Part shown: one piece after another, positions 1 through 6,510 of the stretch | How positions within the stretch are numbered: position 1 is the stretch's first letter | Layout: each line of letters starts with the position of its first letter | Assembly: GCA_003645605.1 (NCBI GenBank) | Contig: QNAY01000070.1 | Coordinates: forward strand, 1-6,859 | Direction: 5' to 3' | Source of the DNA: Thermodesulfobacteriota bacterium | Lineage (GTDB): Bacteria > Desulfobacterota > Dissulfuribacteria > Dissulfuribacterales > UBA3076 | Length of the DNA: 6,859 nt | Translations under genes and position numbers: made by a program | The notes under the pieces: generated by a model | What the model was told of the DNA's origin: nothing | The model's database searches: none | The model's input: the letters and a program-made list of their open reading frames with translations, nothing else

Positions 1-70
1 GAGCAAAGCGAGAAATCTTATCGTACTGAAAATACAGGCATTAAAGATTTCTCCCTACGGTCGAAATGAC
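1..70. repeat. Imperfect inverted repeat, probable dispersed palindromic element, cut by left edge
   Basis: The 10-base arm GAGAAATCTT (10-19) is exactly complementary to AAGATTTCTC (44-53), with a 24-base loop between them. Outside this core, bases 1-9 pair with 54-62 at about five of nine positions. The right arm continues as TCGAAATGAC (61-70), so the matching left end (GTCATTTC or similar) should lie just before base 1. From memory, palindromes built around GTCATTTCGA and GAGAAATCT are scattered through intergenic DNA of several bacterial groups; I have not verified this by search. The element is non-coding and resembles a REP or MITE-like repeat. A mere stem-loop RNA is the alternative. 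Confidence 0.6.
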
Positions 71-235
71 AAAAAGAGGGGTTTTCGTTCAGGCACTAAT
101 TACAGTCTTAGGTAGAGCAAGGAAGATCGTTTTCAAAACAGTAGCCCACTTATTACTTTTCTATTAGGATAACTTCGAAGCCGATTGCAGTAGTGAAGAA
201 AAGGATACGTGGCTATAAATTATCAGTATTAAATT
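71..235. other. Gene-free region upstream of recD2
   Basis: I see no plausible gene, tRNA or clear terminator here. The stretch is AT-rich and contains a short palindrome CTTCGAAG at 173-180. A purine-rich AAGGAT at 201-206 looks like a Shine-Dalgarno sequence but lies about 29 bases before the recD2 ATG, too far to serve it. TAA at 230-232 is in frame with recD2 and excludes an upstream extension of that gene. Confidence 0.6.
214..220 (+). promoter_or_regulatory. Possible -10 element for recD2
   Basis: TATAAAT at 214-220 resembles a sigma-70 -10 box. Transcription from it would begin around 227, leaving a leader of only about 8 bases with no Shine-Dalgarno sequence, that is, an almost leaderless message. 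No good -35 box is correctly spaced: TTGCAG at 185-190 is 23 bases away, where about 17 is expected. Treat this as a weak candidate only. Confidence 0.22.
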
Positions 236-2596
236 ATGTCTTCAAATCAAGAACTGACCCTTCGTGGCCGCATTGAGCGTGTAACATACGCGTCGCCTGA
301 TACTGGCTTTGCTGTTCTCAGGATACATCCTGCCAAAGGAGCAAGCTTCACAGCCATAGGTCATGTGCCTGAGCTTTTGAATCAGGCCGGTCTGGAAGGC
401 ACGGAATTTCAGTTTTCCGGGGCCTGGACCGTCACCAGGTACGGCAGGCAGTTTGCCTTTTCGAGCTGTAATCTCATGGGAAGCGAACTGCTTTTCTTTT
501 TGTCAAAGGTGGTGAAGGGGCTTGGGGAAAAGCTCGCGCGACAGCTCTTGGAACATTACGGAGAAGAGAAGCTGTTACATATCCTGGAATATCAGCCGGA
601 GGAACTTCTCAAGGTCAAGGGGATAAAGCAAAAACGTCTCGCCCTTATAAAACACTCCTGGCACAAACACAGGAATCTAAGGGCACTTTCAGAGTATCTG
701 ACAGGACACGGGGGAAAGATAACGCCCAATCTCTTAATAAGGATATACAATCATTTTGGCGATAATGCGCTTGATACAATAGGGAGGGACCCTTACAACT
801 TAACTGAAGTCCGTGGCATAGGTTTTAAGACAGCGGACAGGATAGCTCTTGGATTGGGAATCAAGCCTGAGTCGCCTGAAAGGATTCGGGCCGCTGTCAG
901 TTACGTACTTGTCGAGACCGCAGAGACAGAAGGCCATTCTTATCTTCATGATGAGACCTTTATCCAGGCAGTAACAGAGGTGCTTTCAACAGATGAAAAG
1001 GTCCCGGGTGAATCCCTGATAAGGGGGGTGTTGAAACCCATGATCCTTGACGGCACCTTAGTGCGGGATGACAAGGGGAAAATAGGTCTTGCCGCCTATC
1101 GCTATATGGAGGACTGGCTAAGGGACTTTTCTGTTGCGAGATCAAAAGTATGCAAAAGGCTGGTCATCCCTGTTGATGTGGTGAAGGAATTCCTTGATCG
1201 TTATGAGGGTACTGTCGGTATTGAATTTGCTCCTGAGCAGCGGGAGATAGTACTACGGGTCGCCACCGAGCCTAGGATGGTCTTTGGTCTTGCCGGTTAT
1301 GCCGGAACAGGAAAGACCACGGTCTGCCGGGTTGTGCTGGATCTTCTCTCAAGGCACTATGCCGACCGGGATGATGTAGTCTGCTGCGCCTTTACCGGCA
1401 TGGCCTCAGCAAGACTCAGAAAGGCTACAGGGTACAATGCCCTGACGATTCATAGCCTCCTCAAGTACAGAGGCGAAGGGAAATTCGAGCACGGGCCGGA
1501 AAATCCATTACCACACAGGGTGGTTGTCCTGGATGAGGCATCCATGGTAAGCCTGCCACTTTTCTATCGCCTTGCCAAAGCCTTGAAGCCCGGCACCCTT
1601 TTGTTGATTGTGGGAGACCCGGCACAGCTTCCCCCGATAGGAGCGGGAAACGTCTTTGGAGACATGCTGGCTGCAGGGCTGATATCTGCAGTACACCTTA
1701 CCCGGATCTACCGTCAGAGTGAGGGCAGCGTGCTTACCCTTTTTGCCAACGAAATCCGTCAGGGGAAGGTCCCCAAGGGAGTTGAGGCGTCAGGGTGGCG
1801 AGATTTTGCCTTTGAGAAGATGGAACGTCATAATATCTACATACTGAAGAAAGACCGGACAGAAAAAGAACTAAAACTCCTGAGAGAAGAAAATAATCAG
1901 GCCATCCTTGATCGTGTCCTTGGACTTGCCGGGGAATATAAGGGACGCCTCAACCACCCTGTATGGGACTTTCAGGTGCTTACTCCGATGAGAATAGGTC
2001 AATTGGGCACGGAGATATTAAATACAAACCTTCAGGACATCCTTAATCATGGAAGCGGCGGTGTGACAAGGGCAGGCATAACAATAAGGGAGGGTGACAA
2101 GGTAGTCCATCTCCAAAACAGGGACATGCAGGTAATGACCTGGGCCAAATTCATAAAACAGGGGAAAAAGTTTGAGTCGGAGGAGTTCAGGAGGGTCTTT
2201 AATGGGCACGTCGGTCTTATCTCAAAGATTGATCCTGAAACTGAGCAGTTTTATGTTGTCTATCCGGAAAGGATAGTTGTGGCATATTATTTTGACCATC
2301 TCGGGGATATAATCGAGCTGGCCTATGCCCTTACAGTCCACAAGGCCCAGGGGAGCCAGTATCGTATTGTGGTCATTCCCCTTACTAATTCACATTTTAT
2401 AATGCTCAACAACAAATGGTTTTATACAGCTATCACCAGGGCTGAAGAAAAAGTGTACCTGATCGGCCAGAGGTATGCCTTGAGACGGGCCTGCACCAAC
2501 ATGGAGGGAGTTAAACGCCAGACCTGGCTTGGGCTGCATCAGACGCAAACAAATTTTCTTTCCATCAATTCCTCTCTTACCGCTCCTACAAGGTAA
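236..2596 (+). CDS. recD2: SF1B DNA helicase RecD2 (RecD-like, stand-alone)
   Basis: ATP-dependent 5'-3' DNA helicase of the RecD2/TraA-like type, which acts in repair and replication without RecBC. The N-terminus (about residues 8-80) looks like the RecD2 OB-fold-like domain. Helix-hairpin-helix segments follow near 92-140 and 191-206 (VRGIGFKTADRIA). The motor motifs are intact: Walker A GYAGTGKTT (354-362), Walker B DEAS (433-436), motif III GDPAQLPP (460-467), an arginine-containing RIYRQ (490-494), motif V TVHKAQGS (700-707) and motif VI YTAITRA (730-736). At 786 residues it is somewhat longer than the roughly 720-750 I expect. The extra length includes an apparent charged insert near 631-653 and a C-terminal tail of 18 residues lying antisense inside folC. 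The start ATG follows an in-frame TAA at 230-232 and has no Shine-Dalgarno sequence. No recB or recC is visible nearby, which supports RecD2 over true RecD. Confidence 0.95.
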   Translation: MSSNQELTLRGRIERVTYASPDTGFAVLRIHPAKGASFTAIGHVPELLNQAGLEGTEFQFSGAWTVTRYGRQFAFSSCNLMGSELLFFLSKVVKGLGEKLARQLLEHYGEEKLLHILEYQPEELLKVKGIKQKRLALIKHSWHKHRNLRALSEYLTGHGGKITPNLLIRIYNHFGDNALDTIGRDPYNLTEVRGIGFKTADRIALGLGIKPESPERIRAAVSYVLVETAETEGHSYLHDETFIQAVTEVLSTDEKVPGESLIRGVLKPMILDGTLVRDDKGKIGLAAYRYMEDWLRDFSVARSKVCKRLVIPVDVVKEFLDRYEGTVGIEFAPEQREIVLRVATEPRMVFGLAGYAGTGKTTVCRVVLDLLSRHYADRDDVVCCAFTGMASARLRKATGYNALTIHSLLKYRGEGKFEHGPENPLPHRVVVLDEASMVSLPLFYRLAKALKPGTLLLIVGDPAQLPPIGAGNVFGDMLAAGLISAVHLTRIYRQSEGSVLTLFANEIRQGKVPKGVEASGWRDFAFEKMERHNIYILKKDRTEKELKLLREENNQAILDRVLGLAGEYKGRLNHPVWDFQVLTPMRIGQLGTEILNTNLQDILNHGSGGVTRAGITIREGDKVVHLQNRDMQVMTWAKFIKQGKKFESEEFRRVFNGHVGLISKIDPETEQFYVVYPERIVVAYYFDHLGDIIELAYALTVHKAQGSQYRIVVIPLTNSHFIMLNNKWFYTAITRAEEKVYLIGQRYALRRACTNMEGVKRQTWLGLHQTQTNFLSINSSLTAPTR

Positions 2597-3858
2597 AGCG
2601 AGCCTGCCACGCAGAGCAGATCCTCCTTGTTGCAGTCTGAAAGGGCTTTATTCAGGGCCTTCTGCCAGTCTTGTTCCATGGTCACATCTTTAGGGATGTC
2701 ACTTCCTATCCACCTTTCTAACGTGACCGGCGCCCTTGGGCCAGGGGGTTCTGTAATAATGATTTGCCCGAACAGAGACGATATCTGCCTGAGCATGGCT
2801 ACAAAGTCCTTGTCTCCGCCCTCATCAGAACAAGCCCACAGGAGAGTATGAAAATTCCTGTCCTTGTCTATCTGGGTCGTGTTTAACCGGCCAAGAAGGT
2901 CTTTGAGTGACCGTAAACCACCTAAATTATGGGCCCCATCAAGCAGCACACTGCAGTTTCCCTTCAGCAGCTCCCCGCGCCCCGGCCAATATACGTCTCT
3001 GCATCCATTTCTGACTGCGGTATCAGTGACCCTGAATCCTTGTTTTATCAATCTTTCACAGGCCGCTATTGCAAGACCGGCGTTCGTGGCCTGATGCCTA
3101 CCTCTCAAGGTCGGATACAATCCGTTGATTTTAAGAAATTGCCCCTTATAATCGATTTCCGAATTCCCATGCTCTTCTATATCAAAGTCACGGCCAAGTT
3201 TCCAAACAGGGGCATTCATCTCAAGGCATCTATCCAATATCACAGAAAGAGCAGGCTGTTCTTTGACCCCGGTGATCACCGGTACACATTTCTTGATAAT
3301 GCCCGCCTTTTCTCTGGCTATCTCAGGAATATTGCTACCCAGAAAGGCTTGGTGCTCCAAGGAGATATTTGTAATAACAGAGACCAGGGGAATAACTATG
3401 TTAGTGGCGTCCAATCTGCCTCCGAGACCGGTTTCAAAAATTACCAGGTCAACTCCCTGCTCTGCAAACCAGACCATTGCTATTGCAGTGGTAAACTCGA
3501 AATAGCTGAGTTCATAGCCCCTTTCCAGAAAATCTCTGATTCTCCAGATCTGTTTTTTCAGATCCTCCTCGGAAATCATGGTATTCCCTATCCTGAATCT
3601 CTCTCTGAGAGATGATAGGTGGGGTGAGGTGTAGAGACCTGTCCTGTATCCGGCCGCATGTAAAATACTTGCAATAATAGCGCTTACAGAACCTTTTCCG
3701 TTTGTTCCTGCCACATGGAGACACGGATAACTCTTTTCCGGATTGCCGAACGCATTTAATATGCCGGTCATTCGCTCAAGGCCCAGACGAAAACCATGGA
3801 ACTGGAATTTATCCAGATAGGCTAGAGCGGCTTTGAAATTATGTTTTTGTGAAGGCAT
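2539..3858 (-). CDS. folC: Bifunctional dihydrofolate synthase / folylpolyglutamate synthase
   Basis: Mur-ligase-superfamily enzyme of the cytoplasm. It joins L-glutamate to dihydropteroate in folate synthesis and adds further glutamates to reduced folates, using ATP. The family signatures are all present in 439 residues, a normal length: P-loop GTNGKGS (51-57), YTSPHL (76-81), ETGLGGRLDATN (142-153), the LEHQ..LG segment with His169, EKAGIIK (183-189) whose Lys184 corresponds to the lysine usually carbamylated, GRHQATNA (253-260), WPGRGE (291-296) and DGAHN (307-311). The start ATG has GGTGG about seven bases upstream on the minus strand. Whether it performs both reactions cannot be told from sequence alone. 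It converges on recD2 with a 58-bp overlap and diverges from the cytochrome gene across 119 bp. No accD or other folate gene accompanies it here. Confidence 0.95.
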   Translation of the reverse strand: MPSQKHNFKAALAYLDKFQFHGFRLGLERMTGILNAFGNPEKSYPCLHVAGTNGKGSVSAIIASILHAAGYRTGLYTSPHLSSLRERFRIGNTMISEEDLKKQIWRIRDFLERGYELSYFEFTTAIAMVWFAEQGVDLVIFETGLGGRLDATNIVIPLVSVITNISLEHQAFLGSNIPEIAREKAGIIKKCVPVITGVKEQPALSVILDRCLEMNAPVWKLGRDFDIEEHGNSEIDYKGQFLKINGLYPTLRGRHQATNAGLAIAACERLIKQGFRVTDTAVRNGCRDVYWPGRGELLKGNCSVLLDGAHNLGGLRSLKDLLGRLNTTQIDKDRNFHTLLWACSDEGGDKDFVAMLRQISSLFGQIIITEPPGPRAPVTLERWIGSDIPKDVTMEQDWQKALNKALSDCNKEDLLCVAGSLYLVGAVREELMERKFVCV

Positions 3859-3977
3859 GGTTTTTCCACCGGGCTACAGGGCGATTCAGGATATTTAAAT
3901 CTTTGGTTTGTCGCAGAAAAAAGTGTACCATCAAACACGATTAACACATTAACTTTAGCTCACTTTAGGCACTTATA
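3859..3977. promoter_or_regulatory. Divergent intergenic region between folC and the cytochrome gene
   Basis: This 119-bp stretch must carry the promoters of folC (leftward) and the cytochrome (rightward), unless either is read from elsewhere. It is AT-rich (for example ATATTTAAAT at 3891-3900 and TTAACACATTAA at 3941-3952). I cannot assign a well-spaced -35/-10 pair on either strand. A perfect TATAAT at 3974-3979 overlaps the cytochrome ATG, so it cannot be the -10 box for the start chosen from the lipobox. Confidence 0.5.
3952..3977 (+). repeat. Short direct repeats beside the cytochrome start
   Basis: ACTTTAG occurs at 3952-3958 and again at 3962-3968, a period of 10 bases, followed by a related ACTTATA at 3971-3977 directly before the ATG. 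Spacing of about one helical turn would suit a protein binding one DNA face. The second copy contributes the only Shine-Dalgarno-like bases (AGG at 3967-3969, eight bases before the ATG). The repeats are short enough to be chance. Confidence 0.3.
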
Positions 3978-5390
3978 ATGATTCGTCTATATATTAACAT
4001 ACTTGTAGTATGCCTGCTCTCTGCATGTCAGCCCCCCTTTATGGATTCATCTCTTGGTAAATCAGGCTGCATACGATGTCACAGCGTGGAATTGGATCCT
4101 GCCCATGATATTGGCTGCAATGTCTGTCATCACGGGACGTCTGAAGGTTATACCCGTGTTCAGGCCCATAATGGCTTGATTCCCATGCCGTCCCATCCAT
4201 CCCGAATGGCCGGCGCCTGTGGAAGATGTCACGCCCGGGAGGTGACTGCAGCCGGCTCCTCCGGTCATTTTACCCTGTCAGGTGTGATAGAAGCGGTTTG
4301 GTCTGGTTTTTTTCCTGGTGAACAGGTGCCGACCCTGCTGAAATTGCCCATAGAAGAACCTCCTTATACGAAAAAGGGACTTGTTTCGGATATGCTCAGG
4401 AGGAGGTGCTTTCGATGCCACGTTTATTACCAAGGTGACGATTACATAGGCACTACTCGTGGGACCGGCTGTGCCGCATGTCATCTGAGCATCAAGGCCA
4501 AAGGGCCTTGGGACCACAAATTCCGTGGGAAGGTCCAGGATATTCGGTGCCTTTCCTGCCACTATGGAAATTTCGTTGGTTGGGACTATTACGGACGATT
4601 CGAGATGGACTTTGAAGATGATTTTCGTGTACCCCTGGTTGAGGGTGAGCACATTCAACGGCCCTATGGTATGGAGTGGCATGATATGACCCCTGATGTA
4701 CACAGGACGGCAGGTATGGGGTGTACAGACTGCCATCATTCAGGGCCGTGCGGGGGCAAAGAGCGGAATGTGACTTGTACAGACTGCCACCTGGAAGATA
4801 AAACAGGACCTCATTCAGGACCGCCCATGGACCAGAAACGTATTGGTCACAGGCCGGAAGACGCGGGTTTGGTTGCCTGTGCTGTTTGCCACGCAGTATG
4901 GGCTGTCCAGGACCGGGGAAGGTCTCTGATCAGAGAGGATTTCCCGGATTATGATGACTGGAGTTACCTGGCGATCCAGGGCAGCAGTGAGGTCGAGGCC
5001 ACTGTGAAGGCCTGTGTTAATTTGTCATATAAATACTGGACTATTCCCCGGATGCTTGACAAGATAACCGGCGAGTATCGGCAGGGTCTATGGTTTGAAA
5101 GTTTCACTGAGAGACGATGGGGTCTTGTAGAATTGGGGGAGGATGCCTACGGGCGTCTTGCTGTTATTCGTCCTATCCTGGACATCTCTCTGACTTATGT
5201 TGATTCTAGCGATGTGGTGCGTTTTGATAATCTGCGGCCTGAAATGATAAATGACGACCTGATCTCCGGGAATGTCACCCGCACCGGCATATCGCCTCTA
5301 TGGCTTCCTTACTCCCCACACACCATAGGTCCGGCTGATGCCTTCAGGACTATTTATGCACATTCCTGGTTAAATGGACTATTGAATTAG
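3978..5390 (+). CDS. Nine-heme c-type cytochrome, predicted lipoprotein
   Basis: Exported electron-transfer protein of 470 residues. A short signal peptide ends in the lipobox LSAC, with lipidated Cys17. The +2 residue is Gln, not Asp, so under the enterobacterial Lol rule the protein would go to the outer membrane. Nine CxxCH heme sites have first cysteines at 31, 47, 81, 144, 165, 191, 249, 267 and 301. There are 12 further histidines between 43 and 291, enough for bis-histidine ligation. The hemes form three clusters of three. Residues from about 306 to 470 lack CxxCH and form a separate domain ending in PYSPHTIG, a context in which I recall related proteins carrying one more heme. The ATG is fixed by the lipobox; the Shine-Dalgarno sequence is weak. 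Donor and acceptor are unknown. The neighbours (folC, ilvE) give no functional clue, and no cytochrome maturation or porin gene is in view. Confidence 0.88.
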   Translation: MIRLYINILVVCLLSACQPPFMDSSLGKSGCIRCHSVELDPAHDIGCNVCHHGTSEGYTRVQAHNGLIPMPSHPSRMAGACGRCHAREVTAAGSSGHFTLSGVIEAVWSGFFPGEQVPTLLKLPIEEPPYTKKGLVSDMLRRRCFRCHVYYQGDDYIGTTRGTGCAACHLSIKAKGPWDHKFRGKVQDIRCLSCHYGNFVGWDYYGRFEMDFEDDFRVPLVEGEHIQRPYGMEWHDMTPDVHRTAGMGCTDCHHSGPCGGKERNVTCTDCHLEDKTGPHSGPPMDQKRIGHRPEDAGLVACAVCHAVWAVQDRGRSLIREDFPDYDDWSYLAIQGSSEVEATVKACVNLSYKYWTIPRMLDKITGEYRQGLWFESFTERRWGLVELGEDAYGRLAVIRPILDISLTYVDSSDVVRFDNLRPEMINDDLISGNVTRTGISPLWLPYSPHTIGPADAFRTIYAHSWLNGLLN

Positions 5391-5393
5391 GAG
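5389..5393 (+). promoter_or_regulatory. Strong Shine-Dalgarno sequence between the cytochrome and ilvE
   Basis: AGGAG at 5389-5393 overlaps the cytochrome TAG stop (5388-5390) and lies six bases before a GTG at 5400. It is the best Shine-Dalgarno match I see in the window, yet it is 49 bases before the ilvE ATG. It therefore serves the 17-codon ORF at 5400-5453 or nothing. The nearer candidate for ilvE itself is AAAAGG at 5425-5430, 12 bases before its ATG. Confidence 0.4.
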
Positions 5394-5399
5394 CAGACC

Positions 5400-5453
5400 G
5401 TGGCTAAAGTGTATCACTTCTCCGAAAAGGATAACTCTTATCATGGATATTGA
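5400..5453 (+). CDS. Possible 17-codon leader ORF overlapping the ilvE start
   Basis: A GTG-initiated frame reads MAKVYHFSEKDNSYHGY and stops at TGA 5451-5453, eight bases past the A of the ilvE ATG and in another frame. It is preceded by AGGAG at ideal spacing. Ribosomes finishing it would stop on top of the ilvE start, so it could couple ilvE translation to itself. It has no run of Leu, Ile or Val codons, so it does not look like a classical branched-chain attenuator peptide, and I see no matching attenuator hairpin. The function is unknown. Such a short ORF may be chance; the case rests only on its ribosome-binding site and position. Confidence 0.3.
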   Translation: MAKVYHFSEKDNSYHGY

Positions 5454-6510
5454 AATAAAGCTTTTGCCTGAATCAGAACGAAAAAATCTCCCCTCTTCTT
5501 CTAACCTGAGTTTTGGCAAACACTTTTCAGACCACATGTTTTTAATGGATTATAAAACAGACATTGGTTGGCATAACGCGAGGATAGTGCCCTATGAGGA
5601 CTTTTCTCTTGATCCGGCTTCGGCGTGTCTGCACTATGGTCAGGCCATATTTGAAGGACTCAAGGCCTACCGTGGAAAGGATGACAAAATCAGGCTATTC
5701 AGGGCAGGGGAGAATATGGACCGGCTGAATCATTCAGCCCGGCGTATGTGTATGCCTCAAGTAGATAAGGATGATCTCCTTCAAGCCATAAAGACCCTTA
5801 TTCAGATAGAGAAACGCTGGGTGCCAAAGGCCAATGGCACATCTCTTTATGTGAGGCCGTTCATGATCGCTACCGAGGCCTTTTTGGGAGTGCGTCCGGC
5901 TAAGGAATATTTACTATCAGTAATATTGAGCCCGGTGGGGGCTTACTATGCCGAAGGTTTCAGTCCTGTAAAGATTTTTGTGACAGACAAGTACGTAAGG
6001 GCGGTATCAGGGGGCGTGGGAGAGGCCAAGACTGCCGGCAACTATGCTGCAAGCCTCATGGCCTCTGAGAAGGCGAAAGAACTTGGTTTTACCCAGGTAC
6101 TGTGGCTTGATGCGGCAGAGCGACGTTATATAGAAGAAGTCGGGACGATGAACATATTCTTCCTTCTGGAAGACGCTTTGGTCACACCTGAGCTGAGCGG
6201 GAGCATATTACCCGGTATTACCAGGGATTCAGTGCTGCGCCTTGCCCGGGGCTGGGGACTCAAAGTCGAAGAGCGGCCGATTACGATTAATGAGGTCCTT
6301 GAGAAGGTAAAGAACAAGGCCCTTAAGGAATGCTTTGGAACCGGCACAGCCGCAGTCATTTCGCCTGTAGGGGCCCTATATTATAAAGGTGAAAATTACT
6401 CCATTAACGGGGGCAAGACCGGAGATCTGGCCCAGAGGCTCTTTGATGAGATTATGGGTTTACAGTATGGGGAGAGAGAGGATGCCTATGGCTGGATGGA
6501 TATAATTTAG
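5443..6510 (+). CDS. ilvE: Branched-chain amino acid aminotransferase
   Basis: Fold-type IV PLP enzyme of the cytoplasm. It swaps the amino group between glutamate and the 2-oxoacids of valine, leucine and isoleucine, the last step of their synthesis and the first of their breakdown. Its 355 residues match the longer BCAT class (the mammalian-like, ilvE_II type) in length and layout. Visible signatures are LHYGQAIFEGLKAYR (63-77), VRPFM (137-141), the PLP lysine Lys196 in GEAKTAGNYAASL (193-205), EEVGTMNIFF (231-240), LPGITRDS (256-263) and GTGTAAVISPVG (299-310). The ATG has AAAAGG 12 bases upstream, a slightly long gap. It follows the cytochrome by 52 bp on the same strand with no terminator, so it may be co-transcribed. 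A five-base-pair GC hairpin (6509-6522) follows the stop but lacks a T-run. The 3' end overlaps the convergent flavoprotein gene by 59 bp. A D-amino-acid or lyase paralogue is much less likely. Confidence 0.95.
   Translation: MDIEIKLLPESERKNLPSSSNLSFGKHFSDHMFLMDYKTDIGWHNARIVPYEDFSLDPASACLHYGQAIFEGLKAYRGKDDKIRLFRAGENMDRLNHSARRMCMPQVDKDDLLQAIKTLIQIEKRWVPKANGTSLYVRPFMIATEAFLGVRPAKEYLLSVILSPVGAYYAEGFSPVKIFVTDKYVRAVSGGVGEAKTAGNYAASLMASEKAKELGFTQVLWLDAAERRYIEEVGTMNIFFLLEDALVTPELSGSILPGITRDSVLRLARGWGLKVEERPITINEVLEKVKNKALKECFGTGTAAVISPVGALYYKGENYSINGGKTGDLAQRLFDEIMGLQYGEREDAYGWMDII

Noticed and set aside
1..70. CRISPR repeat or intrinsic terminator
   Set aside because: There is a single inverted-repeat unit with no regularly spaced copies. 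The sequence after the second arm is not a T-run.
2929..3615. Open frame of 228 codons on the + strand
   Set aside because: It lies wholly antisense within folC, whose motifs are intact. The translation shows no recognisable domain, and no ribosome-binding site supports it.
3928..3946. Possible FNR/CRP-type operator (ATCAA and ATTAA half-sites, GTGT/ACAC dyad)
   Set aside because: The half-sites are not arranged as an inverted TTGAT-N4-ATCAA palindrome, and the dyad is too imperfect to support.
3974..3979. Perfect TATAAT box
   Set aside because: It overlaps the cytochrome ATG, so a transcript from it would miss the start codon required by the lipobox signal peptide. No -35 box is suitably placed.
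4278..4739. Open frame of 153 codons on the - strand
   Set aside because: It is antisense to the cytochrome. Its many Thr, Val and Pro residues reflect the complement of Cys/His-rich coding sequence, and no family is recognisable.
5400..5453. Classical branched-chain amino acid attenuator before ilvE
   Set aside because: The short ORF has only GTG start/Val codons and no Leu, Ile or Val runs. There is no terminator hairpin before ilvE.
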